Source: JAIQFF01 sp963841075
GTDB taxonomy: Bacteria; Acidobacteriota; Terriglobia; Terriglobales; Acidobacteriaceae
Direction of reading: 5' to 3'
Length of the DNA: 64,000 nucleotides
NCBI GenBank assembly: GCA_963841075.1
Contig: CAWJBA010000021.1
Span: 124,001 to 188,000, forward strand
Shown here: positions 41,379 to 50,966 of the stretch, in pieces
Numbering within the stretch: position 1 is the stretch's first letter
How the letters are laid out: each line of letters starts with the position of its first letter
Notes under the pieces: model-generated
Told to the model about the DNA's origin: nothing
The model's input: the letters and a program-made list of their open reading frames with translations, nothing else
The model's database searches: none
Program-made: the position numbers and the translations under genes

Positions 41379-42131
41379 ATGAACCAGATCGATCTCGCCC
41401 ATCGTCATGCCATCGTAACCGGCGGGGCGCAAGGCATTGGCTTCTCCGTCGCCCAGCGTTTTCTGTCCTCGGGCGCTTCTGTCACTCTTTGGGACCGTGA
41501 CCGCGGACTTCTCGAGGCAGCCCTGAGAGAACTCGAGGGACGCGGAACCGTCGATATGGTGACCACGGACGTAACCGACGCCCAGAGCGTTCTCGATGCC
41601 GCCGCGGCGACGGCAAGAAAGTTCGGGAACATCGACATCATGGTTGCCAACGCTGGGATTTCCGGCCCTAACCTGAAGTGCTGGGAATATCCCGTGGAAG
41701 TATGGAAGCAGATTATTGATGTGGATTTGACCGGGGTTTTTTTGTGCTGCCGTGCTGTCGTACCTTTCATGCTGCGGCAAAGGTACGGCCGGATCGTAAA
41801 CGTGGCGTCGATCGCGGGCAAAGAGGGCAACCCGAACGCCTCTGCATACAGCGCCGCCAAGGCTGGGGTGATTGCCCTGACCAAGTCGTTGGGCAAGGAG
41901 CTGGCCGACCAGAACATTGCGGTCAACTGCATTACTCCGGCAGCCGCCCGCACCAAAATTTTTGCGCAGATGTCGCAGGAACATCTGGACTATATGCTGT
42001 CCAAAATTCCGCGGGGACGATTTCTCGAACTCGACGAGATCGGCTCCATGGTGGCATGGCTTGTGTCCGAAGAAAATTCGTTCACCACCGGGGCCGTCTT
42101 TGATCTCAGTGGCGGACGCGCTACCTACTAG
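41379..42131 (+). CDS. Short-chain dehydrogenase/reductase, first gene of fucose locus
   Basis: A 250-aa classical SDR: cofactor loop TGGAQGIG, VANAG, catalytic Ser in VASIAGKEG and Tyr-x3-Lys in AYSAAKAG. DRD after the second strand favours NAD over NADP. ATG 41379 has GAAGAG upstream; the longer frame from 41262 runs through the hairpin. By context it is a candidate for the 2-keto-3-deoxy-L-fuconate or similar oxidation step. The next SDR starts 20 bases after the stop. Confidence 0.85.
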   Translation: MNQIDLAHRHAIVTGGAQGIGFSVAQRFLSSGASVTLWDRDRGLLEAALRELEGRGTVDMVTTDVTDAQSVLDAAAATARKFGNIDIMVANAGISGPNLKCWEYPVEVWKQIIDVDLTGVFLCCRAVVPFMLRQRYGRIVNVASIAGKEGNPNASAYSAAKAGVIALTKSLGKELADQNIAVNCITPAAARTKIFAQMSQEHLDYMLSKIPRGRFLELDEIGSMVAWLVSEENSFTTGAVFDLSGGRATY

Positions 42132-42150
42132 GCCGAGCAGTGGGAATCCG

Positions 42151-42930
42151 ATGAGCGAGCGGCAAATCGAATACGGGTCTTACCCCAGCCTGCGTGATCG
42201 GGTCGTGGTGGTAACCGGCGGCGCCAGCGGTATCGGTGAAAAGATCGTAGAGCAGTTCGCCCGACAGGGCGCGAGGGTGGCTTTTCTGGATATCCAGAAA
42301 GAAGCCGGAATGCAGGTTGTGAGCAATATCCTCGCGAACGGCGGGACGGAAGCCCACTTTCTGCCATGCGATCTCACCGACATTGACGGCCTGCGCGAGT
42401 GCGTGCGGAGGATCGTCGCGGAATTCAAGACAATCGATGTGCTGGTCAACAATGCGGGGCACGATGCTCGCCATGCGCTGGAGGCCGTAACGCCGGAATA
42501 CTGGGACCAGGCGATCGCGGTCAATTTGAAGCACCAGTTCTTCACCAGTCAGGCGGTGATTCCGGTCATGAAAAAAGCGGGGCGGGGATCGATCATCAAC
42601 TTGAGTTCGATCTGCTGGATGATCCCATCGGTGGGGTTGCCCGTCTATGTCTCCGCCAAGGCCGCGATCGTTGGATTGACGCGCACCCTGGCTCATGAGT
42701 TGGGCGCGGACAACATCCGGGTAAACTGCGTGCTGCCTGGCGCGATACTCACCGAGCGTCAACAGCGGCTGTGGTTTACGGAGGAGTACAAGGCCGAGAT
42801 CCTCAGGAACCAGGCTCTCAAGCGTATGATCACGCCCGAAGAAGTCGCTCGGCTGGTGCTCTTTCTGGCGGCCGACGACAGCGGCGCGATAACCAGTCAG
42901 AGCTACGTGATCGACGGCGGTTGGGTCTAG
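42151..42930 (+). CDS. Short-chain dehydrogenase/reductase, candidate L-fucose dehydrogenase
   Basis: A 259-aa classical SDR with TGGASGIG, NNAGHD, Ser in NLSSICW and YVSAKAA. The order and the neighbouring fucosidase and fucose permease suggest sugar oxidation at C1, as SDR-type L-fucose or D-xylose dehydrogenases do, but the assignment is contextual. It differs clearly from the preceding SDR, so this is not a recent duplication. Confidence 0.82.
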   Translation: MSERQIEYGSYPSLRDRVVVVTGGASGIGEKIVEQFARQGARVAFLDIQKEAGMQVVSNILANGGTEAHFLPCDLTDIDGLRECVRRIVAEFKTIDVLVNNAGHDARHALEAVTPEYWDQAIAVNLKHQFFTSQAVIPVMKKAGRGSIINLSSICWMIPSVGLPVYVSAKAAIVGLTRTLAHELGADNIRVNCVLPGAILTERQQRLWFTEEYKAEILRNQALKRMITPEEVARLVLFLAADDSGAITSQSYVIDGGWV

Positions 42931-43101
42931 TTTTCGTCAACGTCGGAAAACGGCCAATTCAAAGGGCGATTCCTCCTGCCGAACCGCCCTGGAAGTTAGG
43001 CTTGCTTTTCTTTTACTTTATCCTTTACTGTAATGCTGCTTTTTAAGGTTTTGCAGGGCTGGAGGCCTACTGAGGGGCCTGAACCCCTGATGCGAGTCGC
43101 T

Positions 43102-44043
43102 ATGGAATATCGAAAGCTCGGCAACACCTCCCTTGAAGTCTCGCAGTTGGGTTTTGGCGCTGCGCCTTTAGGGGACGTTTACGGGGCTACCGATCCCGCC
43201 GAAGGTATCGCTTCCGTTCATCTTGCCATCGACCGCGGCATCAATTTCTTCGATGTTGCTCCCTATTACGGCCTGACCCTGGCCGAGGAACGGCTAGGGG
43301 AAGCGCTCGCTGGTCGGCGCCAGCGCGTGGTGCTCGCGACCAAAGTTGGCCGTTATGGACTTAGCGACTTTGACTTCTCGGCAAAGCGCGTCACCGCCAG
43401 CATCGACGAGTCGCTCAAGCGGCTGCGCACCGATTACGTTGACCTGCTGACGGCCCACGACGTGGAATTTGGCGACGTTCCGCAGATCATCGACGAGACC
43501 ATTCCTGCCATGCGCAAGATCCAGAAACAAGGCAAGGCCCGCTTCATCGGAATCTCCGGGCTCCCCTTGGCCACGCTGGTCCGTGTTGCCGAAGCGGTTC
43601 CGCTCGACACAATCCTGAGCTATTGCCGGTACAATCTGATGGTTCAGGACTTGAATGACATCCTTTTGCCGGTGGTGAAAAGGCTTGGGATCGGACTCAT
43701 CAACGCCTCACCGCTCCACATGGGAATGCTCACGAAACCTGGCCCTCCGGAGTGGCACCCGGCGCCCCCAGAGGTACGAGACGCGGGAAGGAAAGTAGGC
43801 GAACTGTGCCAGGCGCGGGGAGTTGACGTCAGTGCCGTGGCGCTTCGTTTCTGTCTCGATCATCCTTACGTGTCGACGACCCTGGTGGGCATGGCAACGC
43901 GTCAGCAAGTCGAGGCCAATCTCAAATTGCTCGATCTCGCCACCGACCAGAAACTGGTGGCCGAGGTCCGCTCCCTGCTCGGATCGTCGTTCAACCGCAT
44001 CTGGCCGTCAGGACTTCCGCGCAACGGCGACGGCGCCCACTAA
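43102..44043 (+). CDS. Aldo-keto reductase, L-galactose/L-fucose dehydrogenase type
   Basis: From MEYRKLGNTSL (ATG 43102) the product is 313 aa. The AKR tetrad is present: Asp and Tyr in NFFDVAPYYGLTLAEERLG, Lys in VVLATKVGRYG, His in LLTAHDVEF. LGFGAAPLGDVYG and the GLSDFDFSAKRV region resemble L-galactose dehydrogenases and bacterial L-fucose dehydrogenases (D-threo-aldose 1-dehydrogenase). It should oxidise L-fucose to the lactone with NAD(P). ATG 43090 is an alternative start. Confidence 0.83.
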   Translation: MEYRKLGNTSLEVSQLGFGAAPLGDVYGATDPAEGIASVHLAIDRGINFFDVAPYYGLTLAEERLGEALAGRRQRVVLATKVGRYGLSDFDFSAKRVTASIDESLKRLRTDYVDLLTAHDVEFGDVPQIIDETIPAMRKIQKQGKARFIGISGLPLATLVRVAEAVPLDTILSYCRYNLMVQDLNDILLPVVKRLGIGLINASPLHMGMLTKPGPPEWHPAPPEVRDAGRKVGELCQARGVDVSAVALRFCLDHPYVSTTLVGMATRQQVEANLKLLDLATDQKLVAEVRSLLGSSFNRIWPSGLPRNGDGAH

Positions 44044-44114
44044 TTTCATGTCCGCTACAATTTCTCGCGTTACCCGCCGATATCCGAATCGAAACGGGCA
44101 GGAAGGACGATGAA

Positions 44115-45128
44115 TTGAGAGCGCTTGTGCTCAAGGAGCCGGGGCAGGCGGAGGTCATGCCCGTGCCCGAGCCGGTGGTCACCCCGAGCAGCCTGCTCTT
44201 GAAGGTACGCATGGTGGGCTTTTGCGGAAGCGATCTCAATTCCTTTCGCGGCCGCAACCCGTTGGTATCGTTCCCCCGAATTCCGGGCCACGAGGTCTCG
44301 GCCACGATTGTCGAGACCAATAGCGCGAATCCCGCGCTCGCTTCTGGCACCGATGTCACGCTCTCTCCATATACCAGTTGTGGCAAGTGCGCCTCCTGCC
44401 GGCGGGGCCGCCCCAACGCCTGCCAGTTCAACGAAACTCTCGGCGTGCAACGGGACGGCGCAGCGACGGAATACATTGTGGTGCCCTCCGAAAGAATTTA
44501 TCCGGCGAAGCTTACTCTCAAAGAGCTGTGCCTCGTCGAACCTTTGACTGTCGGCTTCCACGCGGTGGCCCGGGGTCGCGTAACTGCCGACGACACGGTG
44601 GCCATTCTGGGCTGCGGCGGCGTCGGACTTGGCGCAGTCGCCGCTTCAGGCTTCCGCGGCGCAAAGACCATCGGCGTCGATATGGACGACGAAAAGTTGA
44701 ACACCGCACGGGCCGCGGGCGCCACCCATTCGATCAATACCGCGCGCGAGAATCTGCACCAGCGACTGGCGGAACTCACCGATGGACGAGGTCCCGACGT
44801 GGTAATCGAAGCCATCGGACTGCCGCTGACTTTCCGCGCCGCGGTGGAAGAAGTTGCCTTCACCGGTAGAGTCGTGTACATCGGTTATGCGAAAGAACCA
44901 GTGTCTTACGAAACTCGGCTGTTCGTGCAGAAGGAACTCGACATTCTTGGGTCGCGGAACGCGCTGCCCGAGGACTTTCGCGATGTAATCCGCATGCTGG
45001 AGGAACATCGCTTTCCGGTCGACGATGCGGTCAGCTCGATCGTCACCATGAGTGAGGCTCCGCAAGCCCTGGCTGCGTGGAGCGAAAATCCGTCGCGGGT
45101 CAAGAAGATCATGATGTGCATGGACTGA
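44115..45128 (+). CDS. Zinc-dependent medium-chain alcohol dehydrogenase (sorbitol/threonine DH type)
   Basis: A 337-aa MDR enzyme: catalytic zinc Cys in VGFCGSD and GHE, structural zinc Cys4 in TSCGKCASCRRGRPNAC, NAD-binding LGCGGVGLGAV with a following Asp in GVDMDD (NAD preference). The TTG at 44115 has GGAAGGA seven bases upstream; an ATG at 44110 would fit the usual MKxRALVL start if one base were missing. In the fucose locus it may oxidise fuconate or a keto-deoxy acid. Substrate is inferred only. Confidence 0.83.
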   Translation: MRALVLKEPGQAEVMPVPEPVVTPSSLLLKVRMVGFCGSDLNSFRGRNPLVSFPRIPGHEVSATIVETNSANPALASGTDVTLSPYTSCGKCASCRRGRPNACQFNETLGVQRDGAATEYIVVPSERIYPAKLTLKELCLVEPLTVGFHAVARGRVTADDTVAILGCGGVGLGAVAASGFRGAKTIGVDMDDEKLNTARAAGATHSINTARENLHQRLAELTDGRGPDVVIEAIGLPLTFRAAVEEVAFTGRVVYIGYAKEPVSYETRLFVQKELDILGSRNALPEDFRDVIRMLEEHRFPVDDAVSSIVTMSEAPQALAAWSENPSRVKKIMMCMD

Positions 45129-45154
45129 CATATGTGTTTGTGTAGCCGGAGATC

Positions 45155-45187
45155 GTGTGGTCGCGGGCGACTCGCCCGCAACCACAC
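45155..45187. repeat. Hairpin between the dehydrogenase and fucose permease genes
   Basis: GTGTGGT..CGGGCGA / TCGCCCG..ACCACAC pairs around one base, nested within outer TTGTGTAG/CTACACAA arms (about 45138-45200). It is in a 97-base gap within the putative operon and could lower downstream expression or stabilise the upstream message. Confidence 0.7.
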
Positions 45188-45225
45188 AAAACTACACAAG
45201 AGTATTTCGCGAATAGAGGATCCCT

Positions 45226-46531
45226 ATGCAAGCTTCGAATGCCGTTGCCAGGCCGACCACCGGTGAGCGCCGGCCGCTCTTTCCCGCCGGACAACTACTA
45301 CCCTTCTTCCTGGTAACCGCGCTCTTCTTCTTATGGGGCATCCCCAACAACCTCAACGACGTCCTGATCCGGCAGTTCATGAAATCATTCGCTATCACCA
45401 GGTTTCAGGCCGGCCTGGTGCAATCGGCCTTCTATATGGGCTACTTCGTTCTGGCCATGCCGGCGGCGCTGATCATGCGCAAGCTTGGCTACAAGGCCGG
45501 ATTTGTGATCGGACTATTTTTGTTCGGACTGGGCACGTTCCTCTTCTGGCCGGCGGCGTTGGCGGGACGCTATGCGTTTTTTCTGCTCGCCCTCTTTGTC
45601 ATTGCCAGCGGATTATCTTTTCTGGAAACTGCCTCGAACCCCTTCATCGCGCAGTTGGGCGATCCCGGAGAGTTCGGAGAGACGCCTCAACTTCTCGCAG
45701 GCATTTAATCCTCTTGGTTCCATCACTGGCGTTCTGATCGGCACGGCATTCATCTTCTCCGGAGTAGAACTAAGTTCCCAGCAAGTGGATTCGATGAAGT
45801 CCCAGAATCTTTATGACGCATATCTCCGAACGGAGACGCTGCGCGTGGTGAAGCCTTACCTGGCGCTCGGAGTGCTCGCCATATTCTGGGCGGTGTTGAT
45901 CATCCGGACGAAGTTTCCCAGCATTCAAAGCGAACATGAGGCCGGCGGCGACCACGGCCGATTCCGTGACCTGTTGAAATATCCTCACTTCATGTTGGCG
46001 GTTGTGGCGCAATTCCTGTACGTCGGTGGCCAGGTAGGCACCTGGAGCTATTTCATCCAATATGTTCAGGATTACACCCACCAGCCCGAAAAAGTTGCCG
46101 GATATTTTCTCACCGGAACATTGGGAGCTTTTGGCATCGGACGTTTTGCTTCCGCCTACCTGATGCGATTTATCGCCCCCAACAAATTACTGGGCACTTA
46201 TGCCTTGTTCAACATCGTGCTGGTAAGTGTCGCTGTGCTGCGGCCGGGATGGGTCGGGCTATTGGCCATCTTTATCACCAGCTTCTTTATGTCCCTGATG
46301 TTTCCCACGATCTTCGCCCTGGGCTTGAAGCAACTCGGGCCCAACACAAAAATCGGCGGGTCCTTGCTCGTGATGGCGATCGTCGGCGGGGCCGTACTCA
46401 CGCCGTTGATGGGGCTGATCGCGGAAGCCCACGGCATTGCCACTGCGTACACGATTCCGCTGGCAGCCTATGTTTTCGTCGCGGCCTACGGATTTGTCGG
46501 GGCCAAAGCTGGACTCTCTGAAGCTTCTTGA
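45226..46531 (+). CDS. fucP: L-fucose:H+ symporter (FucP-type MFS permease), one frame break
   Basis: The N-terminal part has FFLVTALFFLWGIPNNLNDVLIRQFMKSF (in part) with the FucP-family NxLND motif and QAGLVQSAFYMGYF. The frame breaks near 45680; the next frame continues LNFSQAFNPLGSITGV, a family hallmark, and six further helices to the stop at 46531. Bridged length is about 434 aa, normal. It imports L-fucose released by the downstream fucosidase, across the inner membrane. Confidence 0.88.
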
Positions 46532-46585
46532 TCACAGGTCGGCGTTCGTAGGGTTCGCACCCGCTATCCCAACAGGAGGCGCTGC

Positions 46586-48015
46586 ATGTCGCGCGTACAG
46601 ATTCATAGAGTCAGCTCTTTCGTGTTCTTTCTTCTGCTTTGCTCCCTGGTTCCCACCGCTCTTTCAGGCCCGACCAGCGCACTACGAACCGACCCTGGAG
46701 TCTCTCAACCAGCATCCTCTTCCGCAGTGGTATGCCGATGCCAAGCTCGGCATATTCATTCACTGGGGTCTGTACTCGGTTCCGGGCTGGGCTCCGCTGG
46801 TCCATCCCGGTCATGATTTCACCTCTCTCGACTACATCAAGAACAATCCTTACGCCGAGTGGTATCTCAACACCATGCGCCTGGACGGATCGCCCACTCA
46901 GGCCTACCATCGCGAGCACTACGGCGCGGGCTACGACTACTACAATTTCGCGCCCATATTCGACCGCGAGATCCAGAAGTGGAATCCCGATGCCTGGGCC
47001 AAAGATATTCCGCGATGCGGGCGCGAAGTACGTGGTGCTGACCACCAAACACCACGACGGATTCACGCTCTGGCCCAGTTCGGTCCCGAACCCAACCCTG
47101 CCCGCGGATCGACAGCATGCCACCCGGGATATCGTCGGAGAGTTGACCACTGCGGTTCGCGGCCAGGGGTTGCGCATGGGCCTGTACTACTCCGGCGGTT
47201 ATGACTGGACGTTTGTGCCCGGGCCCATCCGCGAGCCCGCCGACTATCAGAAGGTGAAGCCGCAAAGCGAAGCCTATGGCAAATACGCGGACGCGCATGT
47301 TCGCGAACTGATCGAGCGCTACCATCCTGCCGTGCTGTGGAATGACATCGACTATCCCAAGTCAGGTCATCCGCTCGAGATTATGGCGGAGTATTACAAT
47401 GCCGTCCCGGATGGCGTCATCGACGACCGCTTCGGAGTCAAACATTCCGATTTCAAATCTCCGGAATACGAGACCCTGGACAAAATCAGCGAAACCAAGT
47501 GGGAAGAGTGCCGCGGCCTGGGACGCTCTTTCGGTTATAACCGCGCCGAAGGCGAAGCGGAGACCATCGCTCCGGATGAACTGATCTATCTCCTGGTCGA
47601 CATCGTGAGCAAGAATGGAAACCTTCTGCTTGACGTCGGACCCGAGGCCGACGGCACCATCCCCCCGGTCCAGATGAGCCGGCTGCAGGCGCTGGGAGCG
47701 TGGCTGCAGCAGAATGGCGAAGCTATCTATGGCAGCCAGCCCTGGAAGCGGGCCGTGGGCGAGACCGCCGACGGGATCAAAGTCCGATTCACGCGGAAGG
47801 ATTCCACCGTTTACGCAACTGTCATGGGTCAGCCGAAATCAAGCACGATTACTCTCAAGTCCCTTTCTCCAAGAGCTGGGTCGCAGATTTACCTGCTGGG
47901 AGAAGCCAAGCCCCTGGCCTGGTCCCAGCAAGGAGCGGATGTTCGCGTTGATTTACCTTCAGCTCTTCCCGGCCACTACGCTTACGTGTTCAAGTTTGTG
48001 GGGCCGGTATCCTAA
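46586..48015 (+). CDS. Alpha-L-fucosidase, GH29 (two frame breaks)
   Basis: The ATG at 46586 (AGGAGG upstream) gives a signal peptide VSSFVFFLLLCSLVPTALS. A break near 46690 leads to WYADAKLGIFIHWGLYSVPGWAP and a second near 47010 to GAKYVVLTTKHHDGFTLWPS, both GH29 signatures. LWNDIDYP carries the catalytic nucleophile Asp, and GNLLLDVGPEADGTIP is conserved. About 475 aa when bridged, normal for GH29. It releases L-fucose outside the cytoplasm for the adjacent permease. A C-terminal beta domain is present. Confidence 0.9.
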
Positions 48016-48026
48016 TGGCAGCAACG

Positions 48027-48051
48027 AAAAAAACCCGGGCATAAGCCCGGG
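48027..48051 (-). terminator. Rho-independent terminator of the phosphate transporter gene
   Basis: Stem CCCGGGC / GCCCGGG (48034-48040 with 48045-48051), loop of four, and seven T residues on the minus strand. It lies 27 bases past the PiT stop at 48078, between convergent genes. Confidence 0.88.
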
Positions 48052-48077
48052 GTGAGAGAAGAGACGTCGGCTTCCTC

Positions 48078-49706
48078 CTAGAAGATGTAACGGAATCCCC
48101 AGAACAGGAAGCCCGCGAGAATCATCGACGCCGGCAAGGTCAGCACCCAGGCCATCAGCAGGTTGCGCACCGTGCCCCACTGCAGTCCGGTGTGATTTGC
48201 CGCCATCGTGCCGGCGATGCCCGATGAGAGCACGTGGGTTGTGCTCACCGGCAGACCGAACCAGTCGGCGGCGCCGATGGTGACCATCGCGGTAATTTCC
48301 GCGGCCGCGCCTTGCCCGTATGTCAGGTGGTCTTTGCCGATTTTTTCGCCGACCGTTACGACAATGCGCTTCCAGCCCACCATCGTTCCCAGTCCCAGCG
48401 CCATCGCCACCGCGACTTTTACCCAGAGAGGAATGAACTTGGTTGCATTGTCGATGTGCTTCTTGTAATTGCTCAAGACCGCCCAGTCGTTGGCGGCGAT
48501 ATCCGGCTGGTGCGTCTTCTGCATCAGGCGCAGGGTCTCGCTGACCAGATACATGTCGTTGCGGAAGTTACGCACCCGGTCATTGGGCACCTTCCCCAGC
48601 TCACCGAATAGAACCGTTTCGTTGCCGATATCGTTGACCAACTGGCGCAGTGCCAGCATGGTGTTGGGCGTGAATTCCTTGGTACGGACGTAATCCGTTA
48701 CCTCCTGGCGGTCGTCGGCGATTACAGCGTTCGGACTCACATACTTGTTTAATGTGTCGCCCGCCTGCTGTGACACCGCAACAAAGTCCTGCGACTGTTT
48801 CTTGGTCACAGCATGATTCAACGCGTAAGCGGTGGGAACCGTTCCGATCAGGATGAGCATGATCAGGCCCATACCCTTTTGCCCGTCGTTGGAGCCGTGA
48901 GCGAAACTCACGCCGGTGCAGGTAAGCAACAGAAGAGCGCGAATCCAGAAGGGCGGAGGCTGCGTGCCTTCCGGCGCTTCATAGAGTTTCCGGTTCTTAA
49001 CCACGGCCTTCATTAACGAAAGCAGCAGGAAAGCGCCCGCGAAACCGACCAGCGGTGAAAGCAATAACGACTTTCCGATGTTGAGGGCCTGGGCCCAGTC
49101 CACGCCGCTGGTGCCCGTTCTCACAGACATCAACTGGTTGGCGATACCGACTCCGATGATGGAGCCGATCAAAGTGTGAGAACTGGACGCCGGCAATCCG
49201 AAATACCAGGTGCTCAGATTCCAGATAATGGCTGCGACCAGGAGCGCGAAGACCATGGCGAACCCGGCCTTGCTTCCCACCTGCAGAATGAGTTCGACCG
49301 GCAACAGCGAAATGATGCCGAACGCTACCAACCCGGATGAGGTCACAACCCCGAAAAAATTCCACAGGCCCGACCACACCACGGCTACGTGCGGCTCCAG
49401 AGAATGAGTGTAGATCACGGTGGCGACGGCGTTCGCGGTATCGTGAAATCCATTGACAAACTCGAAGCCCAGCGCGACCAGCAGCGCAATGCCCAGAAGG
49501 ACGTAGGGCAATATAGAGGAGTTGTGCACCCCCGTCAGGTCATGCGCCAGACTGGAGCCGGCGTAGACGACGCCGATAATCAGCACCACGGCAAAGGCAA
49601 GAATTCCGATCTTTCCCGGACCTTTGCCTAGCTTGGAATCGAGCGCTGGCACTGCCACTGGCTTGCGCTGCACCGGTGGGTTGGGCATGGTGGGTGCTGT
49701 CGCCAT
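48078..49706 (-). CDS. pit: Inorganic phosphate transporter, PiT family
   Basis: A 542-aa inner-membrane protein with about ten helices. The duplicated PiT signatures are seen in FEFVNGFHDTANAVATVIYT and VSFAHGSNDGQKGMGLIM, and again in the late GAADWFGLPVSTTHVLSSGI. A hydrophilic central loop (about 290-410) is typical of long bacterial PiT proteins. It imports metal-phosphate with protons at low affinity. No PhoU-like gene adjoins. Confidence 0.94.
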   Translation of the reverse strand: MATAPTMPNPPVQRKPVAVPALDSKLGKGPGKIGILAFAVVLIIGVVYAGSSLAHDLTGVHNSSILPYVLLGIALLVALGFEFVNGFHDTANAVATVIYTHSLEPHVAVVWSGLWNFFGVVTSSGLVAFGIISLLPVELILQVGSKAGFAMVFALLVAAIIWNLSTWYFGLPASSSHTLIGSIIGVGIANQLMSVRTGTSGVDWAQALNIGKSLLLSPLVGFAGAFLLLSLMKAVVKNRKLYEAPEGTQPPPFWIRALLLLTCTGVSFAHGSNDGQKGMGLIMLILIGTVPTAYALNHAVTKKQSQDFVAVSQQAGDTLNKYVSPNAVIADDRQEVTDYVRTKEFTPNTMLALRQLVNDIGNETVLFGELGKVPNDRVRNFRNDMYLVSETLRLMQKTHQPDIAANDWAVLSNYKKHIDNATKFIPLWVKVAVAMALGLGTMVGWKRIVVTVGEKIGKDHLTYGQGAAAEITAMVTIGAADWFGLPVSTTHVLSSGIAGTMAANHTGLQWGTVRNLLMAWVLTLPASMILAGFLFWGFRYIF

Positions 49707-50024
49707 CGATAGTCTCCTTGAGTCTCGTCCCGGAAATTTGCCGGTCGAGGATGGCGGCCACTATACGGCGGGTTTGTTACAGCAGTATTAAAGTCTGAGG
49801 AAAAACATCCGGCTGGTTGCGAGCTACCGGGGGCAATCCGTTCCTAAAGGTCCAGGAAAGTCGCACGGAGCGCGGAGGGGCTCCCAAACATCCTATAAAC
49901 TGTTCTGGGACTGCTTCCGGCTTTGAAACCTGCGCAGACCATCGCAGAGGTTTCTAATCGGATAGTTAGCGTGCAAAGGCATACTCTGAAAACCGCGGAA
50001 AGCACAAAACGCACCGTCGATACC

Positions 50025-50723
50025 ATGCCAGACCCGTCAGAGTTCCGCTTCAGAGTAAATCTCGCAATCCGAGTGTTTGGCATGGATGCCGACCGCCATC
50101 CATTCTCTCAGGATGCGCACGCCCATGACATAAGCGATCACGGCGCCAGGCTGTCCGGGCTTGAAAAACCGCTAAGGCCGGGGGACGTCATCGGGGTGCA
50201 GGTCGGGGGCAAGAAAGCACGCTGCAAAGTGGTGTGGGTGGTGGATTCCGGGCCGCCGGAGGGAATCGAAGCGGGAATAAAAATAGTCGAGGGCCAGTAC
50301 TGTCCCTGGGAAAAACAGAGGGCGACACAGCGCTCGACCGCTACGGCGCCCATTGTCCGGATCACGCCTTCGGCCCGGGAGAAAAGAAGGTTCCGCCGGG
50401 TGCGAATTCCTTTCCCCATCGAGATCCGGGATGGGCACAGCGTGGGCACGCACCGGCCGGCAAAGACCCAAGATATCGGTGGAAGGGGCTGTTATGTGGA
50501 AACGCTGCAGCCGCTGCCGGTAAAGCAAATCCTGGACATCACCTTCTGGCTGAATTCCGAAAGGGTTCAAACCGCGGCGATTGTCAGGACCTGCGACGGC
50601 GGAGTCGGGATGGGCATCGAGTTCATCGGCCTCGACGAGTCCATCCAGAAACAGCTGCAGGAGCAAGTGGAGACCATGGCCACGGGGTCAGCGCTTTTCC
50701 GCCATGCCCGCGGCGCGGTCTAG
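50025..50723 (+). CDS. Double PilZ-domain protein
   Basis: From ATG 50025 the product is 232 aa with two PilZ units. The first has RFRVNLAIRV and DISDHG (DxSxxG intact). The second has RRFRRVRIPFPIEI and DIGGRG, a slightly altered form. PilZ domains bind cyclic di-GMP through these two motifs, so this is a likely c-di-GMP receptor. It sits just upstream of a kinase locus ending in a GGDEF-EAL protein, making it a plausible output. A TTG at 49923 would add 34 residues. Confidence 0.82.
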   Translation: MPDPSEFRFRVNLAIRVFGMDADRHPFSQDAHAHDISDHGARLSGLEKPLRPGDVIGVQVGGKKARCKVVWVVDSGPPEGIEAGIKIVEGQYCPWEKQRATQRSTATAPIVRITPSAREKRRFRRVRIPFPIEIRDGHSVGTHRPAKTQDIGGRGCYVETLQPLPVKQILDITFWLNSERVQTAAIVRTCDGGVGMGIEFIGLDESIQKQLQEQVETMATGSALFRHARGAV

Positions 50724-50966
50724 CATCGCACTCGTCTTATTTCCCCCATGTGACGCTTTTGCCCGGCGAACCCTTCAAATTTGGGAACGTCCCCTTTTGG
50801 AATTTCTTCAAGCCCTCGTAAGAATCTACTAATCCCACGATCAGTCAACCGGAGTGATACTGAACCGTGGCCGGAAAGCAATTTTCGTCGTGGCTCTCCT
50901 CCAAGGCACCAGCAACCCACTCGAAATAAAATTCTGAAATCCCGCATCCGGCCGCAGCGAATTTGC

